NCBI GenBank assembly: GCA_045660445.1 | Contig: JAZRDR010000008.1 | Coordinates: 8,117-72,116, forward strand | DNA length: 64,000 nt | From: Faeciplasma sp045660445 | Lineage (GTDB): Bacteria > Bacillota > Clostridia > Oscillospirales > Ruminococcaceae | Direction of reading: 5' to 3' | Shown: in pieces, positions 1-9,416 of the stretch | Layout of the letters: every line of letters starts with the position of its first letter | Position numbering within the stretch: position 1 is the first letter of the stretch | Made by a program: the position numbers and the translations under genes | The notes under the pieces: model-generated | Told to the model about the DNA's origin: nothing | Database searches by the model: none | Seen by the model: only the letters and a program-made list of their open reading frames with translations

Positions 1-1226
1 TAGTTACTGCTTGTGTAATCCGCAATGCCGCCGATGCGTCTGAAATCATCAAAGAATGTGGGATATTTTCTTGCAACACATTCAATGTTTTTGATGATAA
101 CGGTGTCCTGGCACATTGTGGACAAAATTGCCGCTGCCATCGCAACTCTGTAATCGGAATGAGTGTCGATCGTTCCTCCCTTAAGCTTTTTAACGCCTTC
201 TATCTGGATGGCGTTTGTCAAGGCGGTTGCCTTGCCACCTACTGCGTTTATCATTTCACAAATTCGTGAAATGTATCCGCTGCAGTCGCTGTAATCAGTT
301 TTTATGCCGGTTAGCAAGCTTGTTCCGTGAAGCGAGCAGGCATATACAGCAAGGATTGGAGCAAGGGTTATAATGTCATTGACGTCAATGTTAAAGCCTT
401 TACAGTCACTTGCCTGTACATTTCTGATAATTTCGAAGATGACCTTCTCGGGCTGGGATGACATAGCGTCAAGCCCTGTTACTCGAATATTACTGGAGAT
501 AGCGTTTGCTACAACAAAGTTGGCTGCAAGCGAGAAGTCACCGCCAATCTCGGTATCTGCCAAGCTGTAACGCTGACCGCCACGAATGATGTAAACACCA
601 TTAGCGAAAGCCGTTGGGATTTTTGCCTCTTTTAAAATATCCGCGGTAAGTGCAGCGCCGGCACGTGAAGAATCCTTTGAAGAGATGATTATCATGCTGT
701 CGGTATCGTTATGAGGGAGCGAGAGCAACAGACCCATAATGCAGGAATAATTATCGGCATAATGTTCACCGGATGGGAATTCTCCCTTTACCGAGAAAGG
801 CATTTTACCATTATAATTAAACTCGATGTCCTTGATGGATAAGAGTTTTAAAAGGCTTTCGAAGTCCTCATCAAGAAGAGCCTCGCTTCCCGAAAATGTT
901 ACGTTTATCTTATCAAAGCAACACACAAACGGAAGCATGAGCATTAAAGTCTCGTGAGATTCACGGCAGTCGATAAACACCTCGCGTACCGGATCGAATG
1001 AGTAGAAGATAACGTTGTTTCTCACTATCTCGAAGTGTGCTCCGGCCGCTTTAAGAGCGTCAAGAGTAGCACATACATCATCGGAAAAGTTTACATTTCG
1101 AACAGTAGAGGTAGTACCTCTTTCAGAAGAAAGAGCCGCACAAATCAATTTTCTGTGAGCCTCGAATTTCGAGGGAACAGCCGTGACTGTACCCAAAAGT
1201 TTTCTGGGGATTATCCTTATATCCAT
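1..1226 (-). CDS. EPSP synthase-like protein (AroA family), degenerate active site; left edge at window end
   Basis: The protein begins MDIRIIPRKLLGTV and runs to base 1. The last two visible bases of the final codon are TA, so the stop may lie at the window edge and the gene may be nearly complete (about 408 aa, a little short of the usual 420-430). The two-lobed AroA fold is recognisable: VPSKFEAHR near residue 18, GGDFSLAANF, IDVNDIITLAPILAV and RKYPTFFDDFRRIGG near the end. EPSP synthase normally makes 5-enolpyruvylshikimate-3-phosphate in the chorismate pathway. Many substrate-contact residues differ here: SKS is SKF, the CG-SG-T-RF loop is CRESHETLML, SSQ is DNY, KESDR is DYSDC and DHR is DYR. 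Lys20 and Arg25 remain. The ATG at 1226 follows the Shine-Dalgarno sequence GGAGGTTAAC and lies 21 nt after the pcrA stop, so the two are probably cotranscribed. Family membership is firm; catalytic activity is doubtful. Confidence 0.85.
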   Translation of the reverse strand, partial: MDIRIIPRKLLGTVTAVPSKFEAHRKLICAALSSERGTTSTVRNVNFSDDVCATLDALKAAGAHFEIVRNNVIFYSFDPVREVFIDCRESHETLMLMLPFVCCFDKINVTFSGSEALLDEDFESLLKLLSIKDIEFNYNGKMPFSVKGEFPSGEHYADNYSCIMGLLLSLPHNDTDSMIIISSKDSSRAGAALTADILKEAKIPTAFANGVYIIRGGQRYSLADTEIGGDFSLAANFVVANAISSNIRVTGLDAMSSQPEKVIFEIIRNVQASDCKGFNIDVNDIITLAPILAVYACSLHGTSLLTGIKTDYSDCSGYISRICEMINAVGGKATALTNAIQIEGVKKLKGGTIDTHSDYRVAMAAAILSTMCQDTVIIKNIECVARKYPTFFDDFRRIGGIADYTSSN

Positions 1227-1247
1227 GTGTTAACCTCCGTGAGTATA

Positions 1248-3611
1248 TTAGATCTTTTTGATTTTTGCGAATGCGGCCATTATCTTTTTAGTGCCAACAT
1301 TGTCGAATGCGACCTCCAGCATCGTGTCGCTGGACATTTTTATTGCTCTGACTACCGTACCCTCACCAAACACATTATGGGCAACTCTGTCACCGACATT
1401 AAAGGTTTGTGCAGGAGCTTTCGGTGCAGAGGGTGCAGAGCTTTGGCGGGAAAGGCCGCCAAATCCGTTTTTGATAGGAGTTGGAGCACTTTGAGGTCTT
1501 TGGCGGTTGGTGTCAACAGGTTTGTGTTCGTAACTAACCTCGACATAATCCTTGGGAAGCTCATCGACAAAGCGTGAGGGGCGATTGAAGCTTGTTGAGC
1601 CAAAGAGCATACGCTGAGAAGCACAGCTTAAGAAAAGATTCTTTCTGGCGCGAGTTATTGCAACATATGCTAAACGGCGTTCTTCTTCAAGATCTTCCTC
1701 TAAATCAATGCTTCGAGAGGATGGGAAGATGTTTTCTTCAAGTCCCACAACAAAGACGTTGTCAAATTCAAGGCCCTTTGCAGAGTGAACTGTCATTAAG
1801 GTTACGGCATCATCACTCGGATCCATGGAATCGACATCGGTATAAAGAGCAATTTCTTCTAAGAATCCTGAAAGAGAGGGCTCTTCGGCATTCATAGAAT
1901 AGTTGACCATAGTGGATTTAAGTTCTTCAATGTTTTCAAGGCGTGTCATGCCTTCCTCGCCCTGAGATTTGAGCATATTCAAATATCCCGTCTTGTCCAT
2001 GATCTCATCCAAAAGATCGGCAAGAGGCATGCTTTGAGAATAAAGCTTGAACTCATCAAACATAGCCGCCACGTCGCAAAGCTTGCTTGCGGCGCGGGAA
2101 AGCGCGGGGATATCACGGGCGGCACGCATGATGTTAAGCGCAGACTCGCCTAAGTCGGAAGATATCTGCTCAAGCATATCGACAGTTGCGTCACCGATTC
2201 CGCGCCTTGGCTCGTTTATAATTCGCTTTAAGCGGAGCATATCGGTTTCGTTATTAATGACACTTAAATATGCGATGATGTCTTTGACTTCCTTGCGGTC
2301 ATAGAATTTAACGCCGCCGATAACACGGTATGTAATTCCGCTTGCAACAAGTGCACGCTCGATTGCATTGGACTGGGCGTTCATTCTGTATAAAACAGCG
2401 TTATCCGAATATTTACCGCCTTTTTTAACGAAATCAAATATCTTGTTTGCGACAAATCGGGCTTCGCCCTGCTCGGTCGATGCTTTGTATAGATTAACAA
2501 GGCTTCCCTCGCCCGAGCTTGTCCAAAGCTTTTTGCCTTTTCTGCCCTTGTTATTTTTTATAACCTCGTTCGCGCAGGTGAGAATATTCTGAGTCGAACG
2601 GTAGTTCTGTTCAAGTCTTATAACTTTGGCGTTATCGAACTGATGCTCGAAAGAAAGGATGTTTTCAATCGTTGCGCCGCGGAATTTATAGATACTTTGG
2701 TCGTCATCACCCACAACACAGAGGTTTTTACGCTTTTGAGAAAGCATTGAAACCAAACGGTATTGCACCATGTTGGTGTCCTGATACTCGTCAACAAGAA
2801 TGTATTTATAAAGATTCTGATAGTGATCCAAAACATCAGGGAATTCTTCGAACAAACGAACTGTTAAAAGAATGATGTCATCGAAGTCGACGGCATTTGC
2901 GCTGACAAGGCGCTTCTGATATGCATCATATATTTTTGCATATTGCTGTTTTCTGTAATCGTTCGAGGCTTGAGCCATATACTCATCAGGAGTTATCATA
3001 GATTCCTTGGCATGAGATATCTCGCCCAAGCAGGATTTTGGCGGATACATTTTATCCGACATATTAAGGTCCTGCAAGCAGGATTTGATAACACGCTGAG
3101 AATCATCAGTATCGTAGATCGTGAAGCTCTTGTCATATCCGAGTTTTTCGATCTCGCGGCGAAGGATCCTTACACACGCAGAGTGGAATGTGGCAGCAGT
3201 AATTCCAGAAGCCTTATCGCCAAGCATTTGTGCCAAACGTTCTTTAAGCTCGCCTGCGGCTTTGTTGGTGAAGGTTATGGCAAGGATGTTCCACGGGTTA
3301 ACGCAATCGACGGAAACGATGGATTTAAGTCTTTCACTGTCGGTTTCGATACCGTTTGCATAATCCTCTAAAAACTGTTCGTCAGCACGTGTGGTGCCTG
3401 CATATCTGACTTCGTCATAATAAGCGTTACCGAAATAGATCATGTTGGCAACGCGGTTTACCAAAACCGTTGTTTTGCCGCTTCCTGCGCCCGCTAAGAT
3501 CAACACGGGACCGTTAACAGTAAAAACAGCTTCTCTTTGCATATCGTTAAGTCTTGAAAAATACTTGGCAAGAGCTTTTCTTTTTAAAGACAAAAATTCT
3601 TTATCAGTCAC
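1248..3611 (-). CDS. pcrA: ATP-dependent 3'-5' DNA helicase PcrA/UvrD
   Basis: This 787-residue superfamily 1A helicase unwinds DNA in repair and rolling-circle replication. Visible motifs in order: Walker A GAGSGKT near residue 41, an insertion of about 50 residues before motif Ia (AITFTNKAA), motif II DEYQDTN, motif III DDDQSIYKFRG, motif IV QNYRST, motif V VHSAKGLEFDNVFV and motif VI AITRARKNL. The C-terminal end carries the Tudor-like segment FNVGDRVAHNVFGEGTV that binds RNA polymerase in PcrA. The start is a GTG (3609-3611) preceded by GGAGGATATATT, a good Shine-Dalgarno site. Length is typical. It is the first gene of a unit continuing into the aroA-like gene. Confidence 0.96.
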   Translation of the reverse strand: MTDKEFLSLKRKALAKYFSRLNDMQREAVFTVNGPVLILAGAGSGKTTVLVNRVANMIYFGNAYYDEVRYAGTTRADEQFLEDYANGIETDSERLKSIVSVDCVNPWNILAITFTNKAAGELKERLAQMLGDKASGITAATFHSACVRILRREIEKLGYDKSFTIYDTDDSQRVIKSCLQDLNMSDKMYPPKSCLGEISHAKESMITPDEYMAQASNDYRKQQYAKIYDAYQKRLVSANAVDFDDIILLTVRLFEEFPDVLDHYQNLYKYILVDEYQDTNMVQYRLVSMLSQKRKNLCVVGDDDQSIYKFRGATIENILSFEHQFDNAKVIRLEQNYRSTQNILTCANEVIKNNKGRKGKKLWTSSGEGSLVNLYKASTEQGEARFVANKIFDFVKKGGKYSDNAVLYRMNAQSNAIERALVASGITYRVIGGVKFYDRKEVKDIIAYLSVINNETDMLRLKRIINEPRRGIGDATVDMLEQISSDLGESALNIMRAARDIPALSRAASKLCDVAAMFDEFKLYSQSMPLADLLDEIMDKTGYLNMLKSQGEEGMTRLENIEELKSTMVNYSMNAEEPSLSGFLEEIALYTDVDSMDPSDDAVTLMTVHSAKGLEFDNVFVVGLEENIFPSSRSIDLEEDLEEERRLAYVAITRARKNLFLSCASQRMLFGSTSFNRPSRFVDELPKDYVEVSYEHKPVDTNRQRPQSAPTPIKNGFGGLSRQSSAPSAPKAPAQTFNVGDRVAHNVFGEGTVVRAIKMSSDTMLEVAFDNVGTKKIMAAFAKIKKI

Positions 3612-3656
3612 AATATATCCTCCGATAGAATCAAGTTTACATAATGATACTTAATA

Positions 3657-3685
3657 AGTATAGCACAAAATATCAGCAAATGAAA
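3657..3685 (-). promoter_or_regulatory. pcrA promoter (extended -10)
   Basis: On the minus strand TATACT (3662-3657) is preceded by TGC, giving an extended -10. TTTCAT sits 17 nt upstream as a weak -35. It lies about 45 nt upstream of the pcrA GTG. Confidence 0.5.
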
Positions 3686-3804
3686 TAGAATTCTACAAAA
3701 ATATTTAATTAAAATTTCATTAAGATTTGATTTTGGTATAGCTTTTTTGATAACAATATTGTATAATAAATATGTATAGATAAATCAGGAAAGGATTGGT
3801 GCTT

Positions 3805-5055
3805 TTGAAGCTTTTCTCTGACAAAAAATATAACTTGATCTTGAGATACGTTATTATAGCGATAGTCATAACCGTTACGCTTATTTTCACAATATTCCAA
3901 TGGCATGACTTGAAATCGGTATTTTCCGCCATTGTTAAGGTGTTTGAGCCTGTTATATGGAGTGCTGTTTTGGCATTCATGATGAATCCGATAGTGAAAT
4001 CGGTGGAAAAGTTCTTCTCGCGATTCATATTCAGGAAGAAAGCAAGACCGAAGCTTACAAGAGTGTTCGGAATTATTGTGGCATCAATTGTTTTGATTGC
4101 TGTTATTGCGGCAATAATTTTGGCGATCATACCTGAAATCATTTCTAACATTCCCGGAATTTATGATGGATTGACAAACGACATCATTCCTGCGGTTACA
4201 AACTGGGTTAATAAGACACTTGAAGACAACCCAAGTCTTGCTTCAATTGTTGAAAGCGAATTAAACGATTTGTCACTTAGCTTGCAGTCACTTTTAAGTT
4301 CGCTTGTCCCTCAGCTTACAAATCTTTTGTCGAGCGTATTTGACTTTGCAAACTCGGTTAAGAACTTTATCTTTGGGTTTATTTTGGCGATCTATTTCCT
4401 TTTCAGCAAGAACCAGCTTTCAGCTCAGGCGAAAAAGCTTATTGTTGCTATATTTAAAGAAGATGTTTACACAAAGATCTTTGCTCTTTCCTCGAATACA
4501 AACAGCGCTCTTTTAAACTTTATTTACGGCAAGCTGATCGACTCGTTTATAATTGGTTGTATTTGCTGTATAGGTATGCTTGTATTGAGGATGCCTTATG
4601 TAATGCTCATCTCGATAATCATCGGTGTTACAAACATTATTCCCGTGTTTGGCCCGTTCATCGGTGGCATCCCCTGTGCTATACTTGTTTTGATTGCAGA
4701 CCCCTCGAAAACGATTTGGTTTATTTTGTTCATTTTGATCTTGCAGCAGTTCGACGGCAACATTTTGGGTCCCAAGATCTTGGGCAACAAGATAGGTCTC
4801 AGCTCATTCTGGGTGCTGTTTGCTATCTTAGTATTCGGAAGCATGTTTGGAATTGTAGGTATGATCATCGGTGTGCCGATATTTGCGGTTATATTCGACG
4901 TTGTAAGTGCAATCGTCAACTCGAGACTTAGACAAAAGGATATGCCGACAGATCATTCATACTACACCATGCCGGGAATTGACATCGGCAAGGTTAAGGA
5001 TGAAAGCGTTATATCCGAACCGCAGGAAACAGCTATTGAAAAAGCAGAAAAATAA
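3805..5055 (+). CDS. AI-2E family transporter (permease)
   Basis: This is an integral membrane protein of about 416 residues with the eight-helix layout of the AI-2E/PerM family (YtvI, TqsA relatives). It has two N-terminal helices, a soluble stretch around residues 120-190 (NIPGIYDGLTNDIIPAV), then a helical block with the conserved VTNIIPVFGPFIGGIP and LGPKILGNKIGLSSFWVLFAIL segments. Substrates in this family vary and are not predictable here. Possible starts are TTG 3796, GTG 3799 and TTG 3805. The Shine-Dalgarno AGGAAAGG ends at 3794, so TTG 3805 has the best spacing. It is a single-gene unit closed by a strong terminator. Confidence 0.88.
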   Translation: MKLFSDKKYNLILRYVIIAIVITVTLIFTIFQWHDLKSVFSAIVKVFEPVIWSAVLAFMMNPIVKSVEKFFSRFIFRKKARPKLTRVFGIIVASIVLIAVIAAIILAIIPEIISNIPGIYDGLTNDIIPAVTNWVNKTLEDNPSLASIVESELNDLSLSLQSLLSSLVPQLTNLLSSVFDFANSVKNFIFGFILAIYFLFSKNQLSAQAKKLIVAIFKEDVYTKIFALSSNTNSALLNFIYGKLIDSFIIGCICCIGMLVLRMPYVMLISIIIGVTNIIPVFGPFIGGIPCAILVLIADPSKTIWFILFILILQQFDGNILGPKILGNKIGLSSFWVLFAILVFGSMFGIVGMIIGVPIFAVIFDVVSAIVNSRLRQKDMPTDHSYYTMPGIDIGKVKDESVISEPQETAIEKAEK

Positions 5056-5067
5056 ATATTAAAAGAT

Positions 5068-5099
5068 AATCCCCTCTTGAAAAAAGAGGGGATTTTTTA
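5068..5099 (+). terminator. Rho-independent terminator of the AI-2E permease gene
   Basis: Perfect 11-bp stem AATCCCCTCTT/AAGAGGGGATT with a short A-rich loop, followed by TTTTTAT on the plus strand. Confidence 0.92.
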
Positions 5100-5141
5100 T
5101 TGGGTATATGAATGAAGCGAGTATCAAAAGTTCACAAGAAA

Positions 5142-6845
5142 TTAACTGTTGGGATTTTCACCCTTATAAACATGGTAATAGTCAAAATCAGCGTGGCCGC
5201 CTGCTTCAGCAGTTGAGTAATAGTATAAACCTGTGCGATAGCCGGTGAAAAGATCGAGATCATAACTCATTGTGAAGCCCTTGCCGAGCTTTATCCACTC
5301 AACACCGTCAAGAGAATAGTAAAAACGTGCCTGATCCTCGGTTGTGATCTTTGCGTTTTCATCAATATTAGAGAAACGATATTCTATCTTAAGATAGATC
5401 TCGTTCTGATCGATAACATCTTCGTTGATTATTTCCCCGCCGTTAACGCGATGGCGAGTTTCAAAGTATACTTTCTTTGTTCCGTCTTCGTCGACTTTTA
5501 CACCGATAAGACCTGCCCAGGTCTGCAAGGCAGTAATACCTGCATGGTCACCAGGCTTGAGTGCTGAAGCATCGAGCTTGACTTCCGTTGTGCTGTAAGG
5601 GCCTTCTACACGCTGAGTAAGGGTGTTCTGTGCGTGGAACATATCTTTTTCAGTCTTTTCGGTTGTTATTCTGTAATAACCGGGGCGTTCTGTTACCGAC
5701 CAATTATCTTCATCGGGATTATGGTTAAACTGCCAGCAAAGGCCGAGTTTGTTTTCGGTATAATCAAACTCGTCATCAGCCATGAAGGTGCTTTCCGTCC
5801 AGGATTTTTTATCGGACATAACTTCAACCTCAACAGCGGCATCGCCGTTTTCGCCCATCATGGGCCACCCGTCTTCCCAAGTTACGGGCTGCAAAACAGG
5901 GATTCTCCCCACAGCGCCGTGATCCTAGAACAAAAGAGCATACCAATCACCGTCAAGCGTTTGGACGATGCCTCCCTGAGCGACGCCGTTACCGTAATAA
6001 CCCATAGAATCGCAGAGAACGACCTTGCCCTCCCAACCATCTAAGAGCTTTTTAGATCTGAATACAAGCTCGCAACGAGCGCAGTCGCCGTTTGTGGCAT
6101 ATGAGATCATCGTGATGTAATAATATTCACCGATTTTATAGATGTGCGCACCTTCGGCACCTCCTAAACCCTCGCAGATGCCCGTGTTAAAGAGGAGCTG
6201 ATCGACACCGCCCTGTTTAACTTTTGAACAGTCAGGCTCAAGCTCGGTGATGTGGACGTTGCCCGCACCGTAGACTACGTATACTCTGCCGTCATCGTCA
6301 AATAAAAGGGTTGCATCATGGAACACACGGTTGAAGTCATATCTGATCCAATCGGGGTTTTCGATATCCTGAGTTTTAAAGATATAGGATTTACCTTGAT
6401 CGAGGCAGGCAAACAAAACATAGAAATATCCGTCGTGATAGCGGATACAAGCCGCCCAGGAGCCCTGACCGTAACACTCGTTGTCGCCAACGAGATCGGT
6501 TGCAGGGGTGTTCTCTATGGTATCATAAACATATCCGACCATTTCCCAATGGGCAAGGTCAGTTGATTTCATTATCGGGACACCGGGTGTGTAATACATC
6601 GTGGTGCTTACCATATAGTATGTATCCCCTACTCTGATAATATCAGGGTCGGGGATATCCGACCAGATGAGAGGGTTATTTACCGTGATCTTGTTCGTAT
6701 TGTTGTTTATGATATCTTCATCTATAATGTCATCCATTAATGGTGTTGTATTTTCACAGCCCGCAAAAAGTAACATAATAAGACTTAGGCATAAAGCAAG
6801 TGAACCAAATCTTTTAATAAAAGTAGTGTTCCAAGTTACTTTCAT
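5142..6845 (-). pseudogene. GH43 family lipoprotein (beta-xylosidase/arabinofuranosidase type) interrupted by an in-frame TAG
   Basis: A single reading frame of 568 codons is split by one amber codon at 5927-5925 (codon 307). Upstream of it: a lipoprotein signal (LIMLLFAGC, Cys30), then the five-bladed GH43 domain starting NPLIWSDIPDPDIIRVGD with the catalytic-base Asp near residue 66-68, DATLLFDDDG, and the likely acid in GGAEGAHIYK. Downstream the same frame continues DHGAVGRIPVLQPVTWEDGW and ends in a concanavalin-like C-terminal domain. In related GH43 enzymes the interrupted motif reads WYALLFQDHGAVGR, so TAG replaces a Gln codon (CAG to TAG is one transition). No other damage is visible, so the lesion is recent, suppressed, or a sequence error. 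ATG 6845 has the Shine-Dalgarno GAAAGGA. Predicted target: extracellular xylan or arabinan side chains. Confidence 0.85.
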
Positions 6846-6919
6846 ATTGATGTTCCTTTCAAATAAATGTTACTAATAATATACACGATTATTGGCAACG
6901 GATACAAGTATTTTCAGGA

Positions 6920-6957
6920 AAAAATAATTAGGGGTACGGAAAAAACCGTACCCCTTA
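6920..6957 (-). terminator. Terminator of the pgk-tpiA-gpmI unit
   Basis: Stem GGGGTACGG/CCGTACCCC (6931-6939 with 6946-6954) just past the gpmI stop, followed on the minus strand by TAATTATTTTTT. Confidence 0.85.
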
Positions 6958-6966
6958 ATATTTTAA

Positions 6967-8535
6967 TTAGAGCATGCTGTCTTCCCAGCAATCGGGAGCT
7001 TCAAGACCGAAGAGGGTTGCAACTGTGGGAGCCACGTTTGCAAGGCCATATTCGCCGTCCTTGATCACATATTCCTTAGAGTTATCATAGATGATGAAAG
7101 GAACCTTATTAAGAGAGTGAGCTGTTCTTACAGCAACCTCGCCCTTCTTGTTCTTTTCAAGCATTTCATCAGCATTGCCGTGGTCAGCGGTGATGAGAAC
7201 TGTGTAACCAAGCTCGTCAGCAACCTTTAATACTCGTGCAAGACCGATATCAACGGACTCAACGCCGATGATGGTAGCGTCAAGGTTACCTGTGTGGCCA
7301 ACCATGTCGCCGTTAGGATAGTTGCAGCGGATGAAGTCATAGTTGCCGCTTCTCATAGCAGCGATAACATCATCAGTAACCTCTGCGGATTTCATCCAGG
7401 GACGTTCATCGAAGGAAACCTTATCAGAAGGGATTTCGTTGAAGGTTTCAAGCTCTTCAGAGAACTTTTCAGACTTGTTACCGTTCCAGAAGTAAGTAAC
7501 GTGGCCGTATTTCTGGGTTTCGGAAACAGCGTACTGACGCAAGCTGTTTGCAACCAAGAGTTCGGACAATGTATTCTTGATTTCGGGAGGATTTACGAGG
7601 AACTTTTCGGGAAGCTTAAGGTCGCCGTCATACTGAAGCATACCGGCATATACTACCTTGGGAGCGTTTCCTCTGTCAAATACAGTGAAATCAGCCTGAT
7701 CGAATGCCATGGACATTTCGATAGCTCTGTCGCCGCGGAAGTTAAAGAGAACAACGCTGTCGTTATCTAAGATCTTTCCAACAGGCTCGCCGTTTTTAGC
7801 AATTACGAATTCAGGAAGATCCTGGTCGATAACGCCGAGTTCTTCACGATAGGTGTTGATAGCATCGGTTGCAGTTTCAAACTGTCTGCCCAAGCCGTGA
7901 ACGTGAGTGTCCCATCCAAGCTTGACCATATCCCAGTTAGCTTCGTATCTATCCATTGTAACCTTCATTCTGCCGCCGCCGGAAGCGATGCAAGCATTGA
8001 AGGTGTCGTCGTTCAAGGAAGCCATGTGAGCTTCTAAAGCATCAACATAAGTAAGAGCCGAAGTTGCGGGAACGTCACGTCCGTCAAGCAAAACGTGGCA
8101 CTTAACCGAGTTTACGCCCATTTCCTTAGCCTTGGTGATCATCTGCATAAGATGAGAGATATTCGAGTGAACGTTACCATCTGAAAGCAAACCGATGAAG
8201 TGAAGTGTGGAATTATTAGCCTTGCAATTGTCAACAAGTTCGTTCCAGGTTGAGGATGCAAACATCTTGCCCGATTCGATAGATTCGTTAACGAGCTTTG
8301 CACCCTGAGAATAGATCTGGCCACAGCCAAGAGCGTTATGTCCAACTTCAGAGTTGCCCATGTCATCATCAGAAGGAAGACCGACAGCGCTGCCGTGAGC
8401 CTTAAGCTTGGTGTTGGGGCATTCCTTTAAAAGCTTATCAAGTGTGGGAGTGTTCGCAAGAGTGACAGCATCGCCAAGGCCGGTTACGGAATAGCCAATA
8501 CCGTCCATAACAATTAATACAATAGGTTTGATCAT
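6967..8535 (-). CDS. gpmI: 2,3-bisphosphoglycerate-independent phosphoglycerate mutase
   Basis: This 522-residue cytosolic enzyme interconverts 3- and 2-phosphoglycerate and needs manganese. The alkaline-phosphatase-like metal site is visible: VMDGIG with Asp11, the phosphoserine loop DMGNSEVGHNALG with Ser62, LLDGRDVPATS, the ITADHGNADEM motif and a late His in RTAHSLNKVPF. Length is normal (about 510-520). The start at 8535 follows GAAAGGATATTTAAAC. It is the last gene of pgk-tpiA-gpmI, 21 nt after tpiA, and is closed by a terminator. Confidence 0.97.
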   Translation of the reverse strand: MIKPIVLIVMDGIGYSVTGLGDAVTLANTPTLDKLLKECPNTKLKAHGSAVGLPSDDDMGNSEVGHNALGCGQIYSQGAKLVNESIESGKMFASSTWNELVDNCKANNSTLHFIGLLSDGNVHSNISHLMQMITKAKEMGVNSVKCHVLLDGRDVPATSALTYVDALEAHMASLNDDTFNACIASGGGRMKVTMDRYEANWDMVKLGWDTHVHGLGRQFETATDAINTYREELGVIDQDLPEFVIAKNGEPVGKILDNDSVVLFNFRGDRAIEMSMAFDQADFTVFDRGNAPKVVYAGMLQYDGDLKLPEKFLVNPPEIKNTLSELLVANSLRQYAVSETQKYGHVTYFWNGNKSEKFSEELETFNEIPSDKVSFDERPWMKSAEVTDDVIAAMRSGNYDFIRCNYPNGDMVGHTGNLDATIIGVESVDIGLARVLKVADELGYTVLITADHGNADEMLEKNKKGEVAVRTAHSLNKVPFIIYDNSKEYVIKDGEYGLANVAPTVATLFGLEAPDCWEDSML

Positions 8536-8556
8536 GTTTAAATATCCTTTCAGCTA

Positions 8557-9327
8557 TTAACCGTTGGTTGCAGCGTTGATAATGGTTGCGAAATCGGGAG
8601 CCTTTAAGGAAGCACCGCCGATGAGGCCGCCGTCAACGTTGGTCTTGGAAAGAAGCTCTGCAGCGTTTGCAGCGTTCATAGATCCACCGTACTGAATTGT
8701 AACAGCTTCTGCAGTTTCGGTACCGTAAAGAGATGCAAGCACGTTTCTGATGAAGAGGCAAGCTTCTTCAGCCTGGTCAGCAGTTGCTGTCTTGCCAGTG
8801 CCGATTGCCCAAACGGGTTCGTAAGCGATGATGGTCTTCTTCAAATCTTCAGCGCTGATGCCTGCAAAGTCAAGCTTGATCTGCTTAGCCAAAACTTCTT
8901 CGGTGATGTTAGCTTCGCGTTCCCACAAAAGCTCACCAACACAAACGATGGGCTTAAGTCCTGCTTCAAGAGCAGCCTTAGTGCGAAGGTTAACGGTTTC
9001 GTCGGTTTCGCCGAAGTACTGTCTTCTTTCAGAGTGGCCGAGAACAACGTACTGAACACCGAGTTCTGCAAGCATATCAGCAGAAATTTCGCCGGTGTAT
9101 GCACCGCTCTTTGCGAAATGGCAGTTCTGAGCGCCAACGCAAATGTTTGTGCCCTGAGTGAGTTCAAGAGCAGTTTCAAGGTTAGTGAAAGGTACGCAGA
9201 TTACAACGCCACAGCCTGCATCTGCAGCCAAAGGCTTAAGTTCCTCGATAAGAGCCTTAGCTTCGGGGCGAGTCTTATTCATTTTCCAGTTGCCGGCGAT
9301 TACTGCCTGACGGAGATTCTTGTTCAT
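8557..9327 (-). CDS. tpiA: Triosephosphate isomerase
   Basis: This 256-residue TIM barrel interconverts dihydroxyacetone phosphate and glyceraldehyde 3-phosphate. Catalytic residues: Lys in AGNWKMNKT at the N-terminus, His in VLGHSERR, and Glu in the signature AYEPVWAIGTG. The phosphate loop is YGGSMNAANA. It sits between pgk and gpmI in the usual order. Start ATG 9327 has the Shine-Dalgarno GAAAGGATGTTTTATA. Confidence 0.98.
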   Translation of the reverse strand: MNKNLRQAVIAGNWKMNKTRPEAKALIEELKPLAADAGCGVVICVPFTNLETALELTQGTNICVGAQNCHFAKSGAYTGEISADMLAELGVQYVVLGHSERRQYFGETDETVNLRTKAALEAGLKPIVCVGELLWEREANITEEVLAKQIKLDFAGISAEDLKKTIIAYEPVWAIGTGKTATADQAEEACLFIRNVLASLYGTETAEAVTIQYGGSMNAANAAELLSKTNVDGGLIGGASLKAPDFATIINAATNG

Positions 9328-9370
9328 TATAAAACATCCTTTCGAGTTATAAAAAATGTCCGACTATTCA

Positions 9371-9397
9371 AAACGGAGCAAAATTAATGCTCCGTTT
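9371..9397 (-). other. Intercistronic hairpin between pgk and tpiA
   Basis: Perfect 10-bp inverted repeat AAACGGAGCA/TGCTCCGTTT with a 7-nt loop in the 89-nt gap between pgk and tpiA. On the minus strand it is followed only by TGAATAG, so it is more likely a processing or stability hairpin, or a weak attenuator, than a full terminator. Confidence 0.6.
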
Positions 9398-9416
9398 GAA
9401 AAAAGTCAATTATAAA

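Noticed and set aside
1035..1577. Open frame on the plus strand across the aroA-like/pcrA junction
   Set aside because: Crosses the intergenic Shine-Dalgarno of a firmly assigned minus-strand operon and encodes nothing recognisable.
5142..6845. Genome-wide reassignment of TAG to Gln
   Set aside because: spoIVA ends with TAG at its conserved C-terminus and cls also ends with TAG. Only one gene shows an internal TAG.
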